In this document: positions 16,733-24,978 of the stretch, in pieces
How the letters are laid out: each line of letters starts with the position of its first letter
Position numbering within the stretch: position 1 is the first letter of the stretch
Source of the DNA: Candidatus Poribacteria bacterium
GTDB lineage: Bacteria; Poribacteria; WGA-4E; GCA-2687025
Direction: 5' to 3'
Length of the DNA: 45,207 nucleotides
Assembly: GCA_018644665.1 (NCBI GenBank)
Contig: JABGQA010000142.1
Coordinates: 1-45,207 of the forward strand
Program-made: the position numbers and the translations under genes
The notes under the pieces: generated by a model
Database searches by the model: none
What the model saw: the letters and a program-made list of their open reading frames with translations, nothing else
What the model was told of the DNA's origin: nothing

Positions 16733-18148
16733 TCAGCGCGGCGGGCCGGCCGTATAGCGCAGGTCGTCGAGCCACACCTCGACGTAGTGTCCGCCACGCT
16801 GGTACGACAGCATGCCGAACCGGTCGAATCCGGCCCCGCTGTCCCGCACGCCCGTATCAAGACCGACCGAGACGCTCTCCCCGTCCAGCGTCACGACAAT
16901 CCTGCCGAGGCCGCCGCTGGCGTCGGGATCGTAGTCGAGCGTCCATGTGTGAGATGTCCGCGCGGGGCGCATCACCGGCCCTTCGCCGACAACTCGGCCC
17001 ATGCCGCTGCTGTTGGCGTAGGCCGGGCGGAAGTAGTGGCCCACGCGGCTCGGCCCCTCGAGCAAGACGCCCAGGGAGTTCTGTGGCGGCGCGCCGATGT
17101 ACGTCCGTGAGTTGAACCAGCCGATCAGCACCGCGCTGTCGGCCGCCGCGCGCGTCATCGTGATGGAACCCTCTGCGTGCAGGGGATCCTCGAGCGTGAG
17201 TCTGCCGACGTTGTCCGCGTAGTAGCCGGCCTGTGCCGTGTTCTCCTCTTCGATTCGCCACACCATGCCGCCCATCTCGCCTTGCGCCCCTCCGGCGTGC
17301 GACGTCTCGCTGTACCCAAAGTCGTGGTAGGGACGGACGGCCCTGTCCTCGAATGTCACGCGATTCCCGACGCCCACCCAGTCAGCGTGCATCGAGGAGT
17401 CGTGTCGTGTCCCGTCGACGACGAGGTCGTCGACGTACAGGGTCATCTCGTCACCGGATGTCTGCTGGTTGATGATGCCGAAGCGGTCGAACGCTGCGCC
17501 CTGCTCGCGGTGGCCGGGTCCCAGGGCCGCGATATACGGGACGCCGTCGAGGGTCAGACGGATTTCGCCCTGCCCATCCGCACCCAGTGGGTCGTAGGCG
17601 AGTTCCCACACGTGAACGGAGCCGTCCGCCGGGTGAGGGGGCGTCCGGGTTGTCTGGTAGCGTTCGCCCTCGAACGTGACGCCTCCACCCGTCCCCAACT
17701 CGCGCGTCCCGTATTCGAAGAATACCCAGTACTTGCCGCCGTTCCCGTCGAGACGGATCGCGAGCGAGTTCGGCGTGCGCCATCCGCGCGACTCCGCGTT
17801 GAACCACCCGACGAGGACGCCGCTGCCTCCGCCCGCCGGCGTGACGGCGAACTTTCCTGAGGCGCGGAGCGGCCCGTCGAGCGTCTTCTCCGCGATGGGC
17901 GCCCAGTACATCGCGGGAGTCAGCGATCGCGCGATGACGCCGCCGATTTCGCCCGGCGCCGCACCTTCGGCAAAAGACGTCAGGCTGTGCCCAAAGTCCT
18001 GCGTCACTGTGCGCGAGTGGTTCCGCGCGGCCCGCGAGCCGACGGATTCCCAGCCGGGGTCGGCGTCGAACGCCTGCACACGCAGGTCAGCGTGCGATGT
18101 GAGGGGCAACAGCAGGGCGACGATGGCGACGCGGCTCAGCCGTCTCAT
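16733..18148 (-). CDS. Exported protein with two tandem beta-sandwich (LamG/glucanase-like) repeats
   Basis: 471 residues, ATG at 18148 with GAGG six bases upstream. Signal peptide MRRLSRVAIVALLLPLTSHA. The mature protein is an internal duplication of about 220 residues. Repeat 1 has GWFNAESRGWRTPNSLAIRL and AAFDRFGIINQQ...LYVDDLVVDG; repeat 2 has GWFNSRTYIGAPPQNSLGVL and AGFDRFGMLSYQ...VWLDDLRYTA. The fold pattern (W-x-F-N, D-x-D strands, YVDDL end) is that of concanavalin-like sandwiches. No glycosidase catalytic motif is clear. I infer secreted ligand or glycan binding. Confidence 0.75.
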   Translation of the reverse strand: MRRLSRVAIVALLLPLTSHADLRVQAFDADPGWESVGSRAARNHSRTVTQDFGHSLTSFAEGAAPGEIGGVIARSLTPAMYWAPIAEKTLDGPLRASGKFAVTPAGGGSGVLVGWFNAESRGWRTPNSLAIRLDGNGGKYWVFFEYGTRELGTGGGVTFEGERYQTTRTPPHPADGSVHVWELAYDPLGADGQGEIRLTLDGVPYIAALGPGHREQGAAFDRFGIINQQTSGDEMTLYVDDLVVDGTRHDSSMHADWVGVGNRVTFEDRAVRPYHDFGYSETSHAGGAQGEMGGMVWRIEEENTAQAGYYADNVGRLTLEDPLHAEGSITMTRAAADSAVLIGWFNSRTYIGAPPQNSLGVLLEGPSRVGHYFRPAYANSSGMGRVVGEGPVMRPARTSHTWTLDYDPDASGGLGRIVVTLDGESVSVGLDTGVRDSGAGFDRFGMLSYQRGGHYVEVWLDDLRYTAGPPR

Positions 18149-18375
18149 GGGCGCCTCGTGCGTAGTGAAGCGAGACCCGGTGGGAGGATGTATCGTGGCG
18201 GTGGACCAATCGGGCCCTGCGGCCACGCTCTGTCGGTGCCGCCGCGGTCCTACGCCAAGTCTCGGATGGCCCCCAGCATGTGCACGGACCCGCTGCTAGC
18301 CCCTAGCGCCAGGGCTCCCGATGCGGAGGTCGACATCGCCTATGGGAGACCGATGCAGGCATAGGATGCGTCCTG

Positions 18376-18471
18376 TCACGCCTTCCGCCTTAGCATCAGC
18401 AGAAACAGCCCGGCGACGACGACCGGCGTCGCGATGCCGGCGAGCGCGCCGATGGCCAGTGCAGGGCTCAT
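18376..18471 (-). CDS. 31-residue single-helix membrane peptide
   Basis: A 32-codon frame that starts at an ATG overlapping the dehydrogenase stop as ATGA (18468-18471), the same coupling used by the other genes of this chain. The peptide is one hydrophobic helix (LAIGALAGIATPVVVAGLFL) followed by the basic end RRKA, as expected for a small inner-membrane protein with a cytoplasmic C-terminus. The family is not recognisable at this length. Evidence is position plus membrane character; chance cannot be excluded for so short a frame. Confidence 0.55.
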   Translation of the reverse strand: MSPALAIGALAGIATPVVVAGLFLLMLRRKA

Positions 18472-19433
18472 CGTGGGTCACTCGGCCGGTTGACGGGGTA
18501 CTTGGGCTCTTCGCCACGGAGGACGCGCAGGATGTCCAGGGACACGAGCGACATGTTCCGCATTGACGTGTCCGACTGACCCGCCTTGTGTGGCGACAGG
18601 ATCACGTTGGGCAGGCCCATGAGTGGCGACTCCTGCGCGAGCGGTTCCTCTTCGAACACGTCGAGGCACGCCCCGCCGATCGTTCCTGACCGAAGGGCCT
18701 CGATGATCGCCGGTTCGTCTACGACTGGGCCGCGTGCTGCGTTGATGAACAGCGCGTCGTCCTTCATGCGCGCGAAGGCGTCGGCGTTGAACATGCCTCT
18801 GGTTTGGGGCGTCGCGGGCGTGTGGGCGGTCACGACATCCGAGCGCTCGAGGAGTTCGTTCAGGGGGACGCGCTTGGCGCCCAAGTCTCGTTCAAGGTCG
18901 TCGCGGTCGATGACGTCCGTATAGAGGATGTCCATGTTGAGGCCGAGCGCGGCGATCTGCGCTACGCGCGCGCCGATCCGCCCCACTCCCACGATCCCCA
19001 ACGTCTTGCCGATCACCTCGTAGCCGTAGTTGCGGTCACGCAGGCTCCAGTCACCCGTGCGCGTTGCCGCGTCCGCGATGACTATCCGGCGCGCGAACGC
19101 GAGCATGCTGCCTATGACGTGCTCCGCGACCGCCTCCGCGTTCGCCTCGGGCGTATTGACCACCCAAATGCCGCGCTCCGTGGCCGCCTCGATGTCGACG
19201 TTGTCCACACCCACGCCGTGCCGGCCGATGACCTTCAGGCGGCTACCGGCATCCATGAGTTGGGGACCGAAGTAGCCGAACGCGCGGACGATCATCCCGT
19301 CCGCCTCGCGCACGGCGTCGATGACAGTGGCCTCTTCGAGGTCGGGTAGTAGGCTCCAGGCCGCGTGTCCGTCGAGCGCGTCCGTGCCCGCGTGGTGGAT
19401 GGGCGAAGTCAGGATGACGTTCCATTTGCTCAC
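18468..19433 (-). CDS. D-isomer-specific 2-hydroxyacid dehydrogenase (phosphoglycerate-dehydrogenase-like)
   Basis: 321 residues from a GTG that overlaps the rarA stop (GTGA). NAD-dependent oxidation/reduction of D-2-hydroxyacids in the cytoplasm. The Rossmann motif GVGRIG is at 149-154. The catalytic set is Arg234 (INAARGPVVDE), Glu263 (DVFEEEP) and His282 (SPHKAG). There is no ACT or ASB regulatory domain, so it is the short form, and serine biosynthesis is only one option beside glyoxylate/hydroxypyruvate reduction. It is followed directly by the 31-residue membrane peptide. Confidence 0.9.
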   Translation of the reverse strand: MSKWNVILTSPIHHAGTDALDGHAAWSLLPDLEEATVIDAVREADGMIVRAFGYFGPQLMDAGSRLKVIGRHGVGVDNVDIEAATERGIWVVNTPEANAEAVAEHVIGSMLAFARRIVIADAATRTGDWSLRDRNYGYEVIGKTLGIVGVGRIGARVAQIAALGLNMDILYTDVIDRDDLERDLGAKRVPLNELLERSDVVTAHTPATPQTRGMFNADAFARMKDDALFINAARGPVVDEPAIIEALRSGTIGGACLDVFEEEPLAQESPLMGLPNVILSPHKAGQSDTSMRNMSLVSLDILRVLRGEEPKYPVNRPSDPR

Positions 19434-20773
19434 GTTGAGTCAGGTTCCTCTTGGTCTCGCGACTTGCGTCCGCGCCATTCCGCCAGACGGCCGCGGATCG
19501 CGCGCTCCTCGCCGATCTCCTTGGGATGGTAGAACATCACGTCGTCCATGTCCTCGGGGAGATGGCGCTGGGGCACGTAGCCATCGTCCGCGTCGTGCGC
19601 GTACTGGTATCCCTCGCCGTGGCCGAGGCTACGCTGCAGGCCGGTCACGGCGTTTCTGAGGTGCAGCGGGACGGGGTGCGGACGGTTCTCTCGCACGTAA
19701 GCGCGAGCGTCGTTCAGGGCCGCGTAGCTGGCGTTGCTCTTGGGAGCGGAGGCGAGATACGTCACTGCCTGGGCGAGGCTAATCTGCGCCTCGGGCATCC
19801 CCACGTACTCGACGGCATGCGCCGCCGCGGTGGCGACGGAGAGCGCTGTCGGGTCCGCGTTCCCGACATCCTCGCTGGCCGAGATCACCACGCGTCGCGC
19901 CACGAATCGCGGGTTCTCGCCAGCTTCGACAAGACGCGCGAGCCAATACACGGCGGCGTCGGGGTCGCTCCCGCGTATCGACTTGATGAGCGCCGAAATG
20001 AGCTGGTAGTGGCTGTCGCCGCTCTTGTCGTGGCGTAGGGCGTGGCGCTTCAGGACATCGGCGAAGTGTTCGCTCCGCGCGGCGCGCTTCCCGTCGACGA
20101 TCGGCGCGGATGAGACCGTCGACTCCAGCAGGTTCAGCGCCGTTCGCGCGTCGCCGTCGGCAATCTCGACGATTCGCGTGATGACATCCTCCGAGACATC
20201 CGGCGACAGGTCCACCAACCCGCGTGGCGACAGCAGCGTCTGCTCCACGAGACGACGGATGTCGTCCTCATCCAGCGCATTCAGGACCACGACGCGCGCC
20301 CGCGACAGGAGCGGGGCGTTCAGTTCGAAGGAGGGGTTCTCGGTAGTCGCGCCGATGAGCGTGACCGTCCCTTCCTCCACGTGTGGCAGGAGCGAATCCT
20401 GTTGTGCTTTGTTGAACCGGTGAATCTCATCAAGGAAGAGGATGGTGCCCTTGCGGTGGAACTTGCGGCGCTCCCGCGCCTGCGCGATGCGTTTACGCAG
20501 TTCGGGCACGCCCTCACTCGCGGCGTGGAACGGCTCGAAGGCCGCCTGCGACGACCGCGCGATGAGGCGCGCGAGGGTCGTCTTGCCGCACCCGGGCGGA
20601 CCCCACAGAATCATGGAGCGAATCGAGTCGCTCTCGATCTCACGCCTGAGCGGCCGGTCTGGGCCTAGGATGTGTTCCTGGCCCAGGAACTCGTCGAACG
20701 TACGCGGCCGCATGCGCGTCGCCAGCGGGGCGTCGGTGGGTGTGTCGGCGTCGGCGATGTCGAATAGGTCCAT
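19430..20773 (-). CDS. rarA: Replication-associated recombination protein A (RarA/MgsA AAA+ ATPase)
   Basis: 447 residues, ATG at 20773. It is a clamp-loader-related AAA+ ATPase acting at stalled replication forks. Walker A GPPGCGKTT (58-66), Walker B ILFLDEIHRF (Asp115-Glu116), sensor 1 IGATTENPSFELN and arginine finger region LLSRARV are all present. The C-terminal tetramerisation part carries EDVGNADPTAL and PKSNASYAAL as in MgsA. An upstream in-frame extension is rejected because it is Arg-rich with no ribosome binding site. It lies nine bases after the Nfu-like gene and overlaps the dehydrogenase start. Confidence 0.95.
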   Translation of the reverse strand: MDLFDIADADTPTDAPLATRMRPRTFDEFLGQEHILGPDRPLRREIESDSIRSMILWGPPGCGKTTLARLIARSSQAAFEPFHAASEGVPELRKRIAQARERRKFHRKGTILFLDEIHRFNKAQQDSLLPHVEEGTVTLIGATTENPSFELNAPLLSRARVVVLNALDEDDIRRLVEQTLLSPRGLVDLSPDVSEDVITRIVEIADGDARTALNLLESTVSSAPIVDGKRAARSEHFADVLKRHALRHDKSGDSHYQLISALIKSIRGSDPDAAVYWLARLVEAGENPRFVARRVVISASEDVGNADPTALSVATAAAHAVEYVGMPEAQISLAQAVTYLASAPKSNASYAALNDARAYVRENRPHPVPLHLRNAVTGLQRSLGHGEGYQYAHDADDGYVPQRHLPEDMDDVMFYHPKEIGEERAIRGRLAEWRGRKSRDQEEPDST

Positions 20774-20781
20774 TGCTGGTG

Positions 20782-21318
20782 TCAATCCGCTTCCGTGGGC
20801 TCTGCGGTCGGCAAGGCGTCCTCGATAGATGGCGCGATGTCGACCCACGCGAACAGCACGCCCTTCGCCACCGACGCCGACCCGGGCGTGAGAACCAACT
20901 CGGCGACGCCGCGCACCTCGAACAGCGTTCGGGCGACGTGGCTCCCAGCCGCGCAGTCGGCGGATTCGTACACCTCGCGCTCGCCCGCCAGTGTCGGGTC
21001 GCATGGGACGGGGAACTCGCGCCACTTGGGCATGCGATCCGGCGCGGCGGGAACTGCGGCCTGGCCCGACCACTCACAGACCGCGGGCTCGACATCCTGA
21101 AGGAACGTCAGCGTGTCGGCATCCGCGGGCTTCCGCACACTCATGCGGTACCGAGTCATGTGTACGCTGACGGCGCCGCGTGCGAGCATTCCGCAGATCG
21201 GAGGCGGCGCTCCGCCATCGCCCGCTCGAAACGCCTCCACAATACGTGGCGTGAGCGGCTCGTCGGCATGGTAGATGACGATGTTGGGGTTGAGCGGGAT
21301 CTCCCGCGCGACGTTCAC
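20782..21318 (-). CDS. Protein with Nfu/NifU N-terminal-like halves, function uncertain
   Basis: 178 residues from a GTG overlapping the endonuclease III stop (GTGA). The first strand 'IPLNPNIVIYHADEPL' and the end 'VARTLFEVRGVAELVLTPGS' with 'WVDIAPSIEDAL' follow the pattern of the Nfu N-terminal domain (NPN-strand, LFxIxGV, W..I.P.I...L). Between them is an insert of about 90 residues not typical of that domain. No CxxC NifU C-terminal domain is present. A role near Fe-S protein assembly would fit the adjacent 4Fe-4S endonuclease, but this is inference from a weak match. Confidence 0.55.
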   Translation of the reverse strand: MNVAREIPLNPNIVIYHADEPLTPRIVEAFRAGDGGAPPPICGMLARGAVSVHMTRYRMSVRKPADADTLTFLQDVEPAVCEWSGQAAVPAAPDRMPKWREFPVPCDPTLAGEREVYESADCAAGSHVARTLFEVRGVAELVLTPGSASVAKGVLFAWVDIAPSIEDALPTAEPTEAD

Positions 21319-22013
21319 GCGTCGCCTCGCTCAGCGTGCCTCGCGGCGCACTCGTGTCGATCGTCGAACGCGCAGTCGTCGAAGACCGGACACGCGTGGC
21401 AGAGAGGGTTCCGGGCCTTACACACCCGCCGCCCGAATCGCACGAGGAGCACGTGTGCCACGTATGCTTTGCCTGCGGGTATCACGGACTTGAGCGCCGA
21501 GTAGGTGCGGTCTCGCGCCTTCGTGGCCACGAGCCCTAGCCGGTTCGCGACGCGATGCACGTGTGTGTCCACCGGGCATATGTCGCGGCCGAGGGCGAAC
21601 ACGAGCACGCACGCCGCCGTCTTCACGCCGACGCCGTTGAAGGCCACCAGGTAGGCGGTGGCCGCCTCGTCGTCCATGTCGTTGAGTTCGTCCAGTGACG
21701 GCTCGCCGTCGGGCGCGGGGAGCGCGTTGAGCACGTTCTGCATCGTGCTCGCCTTGGTCTCCGCCAGGCCGGCCGACCGGATGGCTTCCACGATATCCTC
21801 GCGCGGGGCGTCCCGCACCGCAGACCATGTGGGGAACGTCCCGCAGAGCTGCTCGTAGGCTTTGTGGCTGTTCGTGTCGGTGGTGTTCTGCGAGAGGATC
21901 GTGCCGACGATTTGCCCGACCGGATCGCCTGGCACGTTCGCCTCAAGCGGTCCGATTTCACCCTCAAGGGCGGCGAGGATGCGCTCTATCTTGGCGGTGT
22001 CCTGGGTGGCCAA
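21315..22013 (-). CDS. nth: Endonuclease III family DNA glycosylase/AP lyase
   Basis: 232 residues. I start at a TTG at 22013 because AGGAGAGG lies six bases upstream. Helix-hairpin-helix with catalytic Lys131 (NGVGVKTA) and Asp149 (CPVDTHVHRVANRL), which removes oxidised pyrimidines and cleaves the abasic site. A 4Fe-4S loop is intact at the C-terminus: Cys198-x6-Cys205-x2-Cys208-x5-Cys214. LSQNTTDTNS is the usual family start motif. It is the first gene of a five-gene minus-strand chain with overlapping stops and starts, running through rarA. Confidence 0.92.
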   Translation of the reverse strand: MATQDTAKIERILAALEGEIGPLEANVPGDPVGQIVGTILSQNTTDTNSHKAYEQLCGTFPTWSAVRDAPREDIVEAIRSAGLAETKASTMQNVLNALPAPDGEPSLDELNDMDDEAATAYLVAFNGVGVKTAACVLVFALGRDICPVDTHVHRVANRLGLVATKARDRTYSALKSVIPAGKAYVAHVLLVRFGRRVCKARNPLCHACPVFDDCAFDDRHECAARHAERGDA

Positions 22014-22245
22014 TGCGGTCCTCTCCTCAGCGCGTGTATACCACGCGCGCGTAGCGCGTGTCACGACATCGGAGCGCCGAGCGGCCAGGCCGACCAGCCG
22101 TGCGCACGACAGGCGCGTTGCTGACCGACGGAGGGACGTCATACACTCCGGGGCACGGTCAGTTGATGGCTCCGGGCTCCCGTGCGGCGGCCCGGCGACC
22201 CGCAACGCCAGCGGCGCGACCGTCCAGAAATCGGAGGAGCGACAG

Positions 22246-23703
22246 ATGCATGCGAGGACGGGGATACGAGGCGCTGTCGCCGAGGGCCTGGACCGTGTCG
22301 TACAGGCCATTGGCGCCATCGTGGAGGCGTCCGACCCGTATGATGGTCTGTTCCCCTCGCTCCTCAACCCACGGTCCGGCAAGATGCTCACCGCGCTGCC
22401 AGCGGCGATCCACGGGCAACGGGACGGCGACCGCTGCCTACTGGGGAACAACCTCATCCACGATGAGCCACTGCTCAAGGCGATGTACGCTCTGGCTGAG
22501 ATCGACGGCCGGGCAAGCTTCGGAGATGCAGCCGACCGCTACCTGGAGCGCTACGCACACTCGTGCGTCGACACTCAGAGCGGCCTCTTCGGCTGGGGCG
22601 AACACGCCTTCTGGCATCTCGTCGACGGGCGCGTGGGCTCGTCTCGGCAGGCGCTGATGCCGGACGCTCGGCCGGGAAACGCCACCCACGATCACCTGCG
22701 CCAGGTCCCGCTATGGCTGTGGCAGAAGCTCGACGCGTACAACCCGGAGTGCGTTCAGCGCTTCGCCGACGGACTCGACAACCACTGGACGGAGGGCGAG
22801 CCGCGCGAATACATCCGGCACGCCTACATCGACCAGACGGACCATCACCCCCGCGAAGCGCGCGCGTGCGACTTTCCAAGGCACAGCGGGTTCTACATCT
22901 TCGATCTAGCCTTCGCGCACTCGCGGCGACCCCGGCCAGAGACGCTCGCACAGATGGAGGCGTATCTCGAATACTGGTGGGCGAAGAAGGACGAGCACGG
23001 CGTGCTGCTAATCGAGAGCAGATCGCCGGAGGACCACAGCTTCCACCTGGTCAACGCGCCCACGCAGACTTTCTCGCTAGGCGTCAGCCTCCTGGAGAGC
23101 GCCGAGTTCATCGCGGAGACCGACGCCGACACTGCCGAACGCGTGCGGCGGTACGGGCGCGTGTACCTGGATGGCTTCCTCTCCGCGCCGCATGACCTGG
23201 AGAACCGGGTCTACGTCAGCCTGTGCCTGCGCGAAGGCGGTGAGATCCGCGAGCAGATGGACATCTGGGGCAGCGTTTACGGCCGCTCCAGCGTCGCGTC
23301 CACGGCGTTGCTGTGCGTGAGGGCGTGGGAACTCACCGAGGACGAGCGTTTCTTGGCTTGGGCCCGGACCGTCGGCGAGGCCTACGTGGCCGAGCCGTTC
23401 CCGGTGGACGAGGGCACTGGTATCTCAGCGATCCCGGCCACGGACCCAGGCATCGCGCTGGACCTGCTGGTCGATCTCTACGCAGCCACGGAGGACGCCA
23501 AGTGGCTTGCCGGAGCCGGCGGATTGGCGGAGACGCTCTTGCCGCTATACTTCGGAGCCGTCATTCCGTCTGGAGCCGCGGGGATCGACTGGTACGAGTC
23601 GCAGATGGGTCCGGCGTTCCTCATGCATGGACTGACCCGCCTCGCCCTGACGGCGCGGTATGGCGCCGACATACCGATGCCGGCGGACTACACGCAGCGG
23701 TGA
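22246..23703 (+). CDS. Predicted alpha/alpha-toroid enzyme (polysaccharide lyase / glycoside hydrolase-like)
   Basis: 485 residues, ATG at 22246 after CGGAGGAGC. There is no signal peptide, so it is likely cytoplasmic. It consists of repeated helix pairs with aromatic and acidic loops: LIHDEPLLKAMYALAEI, TQSGLFGWGEHAFWHL, FYIFDLAFAHSRRP, FSLGVSLLESAEF, VASTALLCVRAWEL, GISAIPATDPGIALDLLVDL. This layout is that of (alpha/alpha)6 barrels found in unsaturated glucuronyl hydrolases, epimerases and some pectate lyases. 'GWGEH' and 'HHPREARACDFPRHSGFY' are candidate active-site loops. I cannot name the substrate. It is divergent from nth. Confidence 0.65.
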   Translation: MHARTGIRGAVAEGLDRVVQAIGAIVEASDPYDGLFPSLLNPRSGKMLTALPAAIHGQRDGDRCLLGNNLIHDEPLLKAMYALAEIDGRASFGDAADRYLERYAHSCVDTQSGLFGWGEHAFWHLVDGRVGSSRQALMPDARPGNATHDHLRQVPLWLWQKLDAYNPECVQRFADGLDNHWTEGEPREYIRHAYIDQTDHHPREARACDFPRHSGFYIFDLAFAHSRRPRPETLAQMEAYLEYWWAKKDEHGVLLIESRSPEDHSFHLVNAPTQTFSLGVSLLESAEFIAETDADTAERVRRYGRVYLDGFLSAPHDLENRVYVSLCLREGGEIREQMDIWGSVYGRSSVASTALLCVRAWELTEDERFLAWARTVGEAYVAEPFPVDEGTGISAIPATDPGIALDLLVDLYAATEDAKWLAGAGGLAETLLPLYFGAVIPSGAAGIDWYESQMGPAFLMHGLTRLALTARYGADIPMPADYTQR

Positions 23704-23898
23704 GGTACTCGCGGCAAGTGTGCGCAACTCACGCACGCCGCCGTGGCCACATGCCCAAGAAACAGGCACGCGGATGCCGTATATTCCGGCGCCGCATCGC
23801 TGAGGCGGGCGGGCCAAGGTAACCCCAGACCAAGCGATGCCCGATGGCCCCCATGGACGACAGCGTTCATTGGCGGGCGGGGTGCCACCGACAAACGC

Positions 23899-23913
23899 TG
23901 GCACGAATATAGC
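23899..23913 (+). promoter_or_regulatory. Candidate sigma-54 (RpoN) -24/-12 promoter for the urea locus
   Basis: TGGCACGAATATAGC matches the consensus TGGCACG-N4-TTGC with one mismatch and has the invariant GG and GC separated by exactly ten bases. Transcription would start near 23925, giving a leader of about 60 nt before the porin ATG at 23984. Sigma-54 with an NtrC-type activator is the classical control of urea and nitrogen-scavenging genes. No clear NtrC dyad was found upstream. Confidence 0.6.
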
Positions 23914-23983
23914 GTGGGGAGCCACACACACGCTATCGGTGCGGCCTTCGGGCGACGCATCGAACATCAGAGAGAGGACGCAC

Positions 23984-24940
23984 ATGTCTCTATCGTCTTA
24001 TCGGCGAGGCGCCGTATGGCAGGGCGTAGCCGGGATGGCGCTGTCCGCCGCACTTTCGCTCTCGCTTGTTGCGCCCGCGGCGGGGGAGATTGAGCTGGCA
24101 GACAACCTGACCATCGACGGCTTTATCGATATGTCCACGGTCTTCGCGGACGATGGCGATGACTCCACCGTCACCGGCGGCGTGGACCAGATGGAGGTCG
24201 ACTTCCACCTAGACTTCGGTGAGATGACGGCGCGTATCGACATCAACAGCCTGCCCACGGGCGTCGAGATGGAAGAGGCGCACGTGGTGTACACGCCGGA
24301 GGACATGAAGGACATTGGCCTCTCCGTGAAAGTCGGGCGCTTCCTCAGCACGTTCGGCTGGGAAACCGCTGAGCCGACAGGCCTGTACCAGTTCTCCGTA
24401 TCCGAAGGAATCCCTTACCCGGGGTACCAGAACGGTGTTGCGGTCAGTGTTGCCCCGGACGAGAAGGTCGGCCTCTACGTCGCGGCGATGCCGTCCGTGT
24501 GGGACGTGACCGAGACGGACTGGGAGACGATCGGGTTCGAGGGGCAGGTCGCTGTGATGCCCGTGCCCGAGGTTACTGCCAAGGTCGGTTTCGCGGCTGA
24601 GGATATGGGCGACTACTACCAGAGCGAGCTGAACGCGTGGGCGACGTTCACCACCGGCGACCTGACGCTGGCTGGTGAGATCGACCTCCTCAGCAATTGG
24701 GGAGCCGACGGTGAGGCGGGCCTGCACTTCCTGGGCATGGCGAACTACGCGCTTACCGAGAAGCTCGGCGTCACCGGCCGGTTCAGCGGCATCGACATGG
24801 ACAGCGCCGAGACATCGACGGAAGTAACCGTCAGTCCCGGCTACGCGGTCAACGACAACTGGTTCCTGCTTGCGGAGTTCCGTCGCAACCTCGACGCCGA
24901 GACGACTCAGGTTGCCGTCGAGCAGATATTCACGTTCTAA
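23984..24940 (+). CDS. Putative outer-membrane beta-barrel porin of the urea locus
   Basis: 318 residues, ATG at 23984 after GAGAGGAC. It has a long signal peptide ending near LVAPAAG. The mature part is a series of short amphipathic strands with acidic turns (TIDGFIDMSTVFADDGDD, MEVDFHLDFGEMTARIDI, LSVKVGRFLSTFGWE, YAVNDNWFLLAEFRRNL). It ends in a C-terminal Phe (VEQIFTF), the BamA-recognised barrel end. It lies between a sigma-54-like promoter and urtA, so I infer it admits urea or short amides, as FmdC-type porins do beside similar transporters. The sequence family itself is not certain. Confidence 0.75.
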   Translation: MSLSSYRRGAVWQGVAGMALSAALSLSLVAPAAGEIELADNLTIDGFIDMSTVFADDGDDSTVTGGVDQMEVDFHLDFGEMTARIDINSLPTGVEMEEAHVVYTPEDMKDIGLSVKVGRFLSTFGWETAEPTGLYQFSVSEGIPYPGYQNGVAVSVAPDEKVGLYVAAMPSVWDVTETDWETIGFEGQVAVMPVPEVTAKVGFAAEDMGDYYQSELNAWATFTTGDLTLAGEIDLLSNWGADGEAGLHFLGMANYALTEKLGVTGRFSGIDMDSAETSTEVTVSPGYAVNDNWFLLAEFRRNLDAETTQVAVEQIFTF

Positions 24941-24978
24941 CACCCGTTGGCTAGCACGCCGGTAACGAAAGGACGCTC

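Noticed and set aside
23718..23736. Imperfect dyad GTGTGCG-N5-CACGCAC upstream of the urea locus as an NtrC-type site
   Set aside because: Only five of seven arm positions match and it differs from the NtrC consensus, so not annotated.
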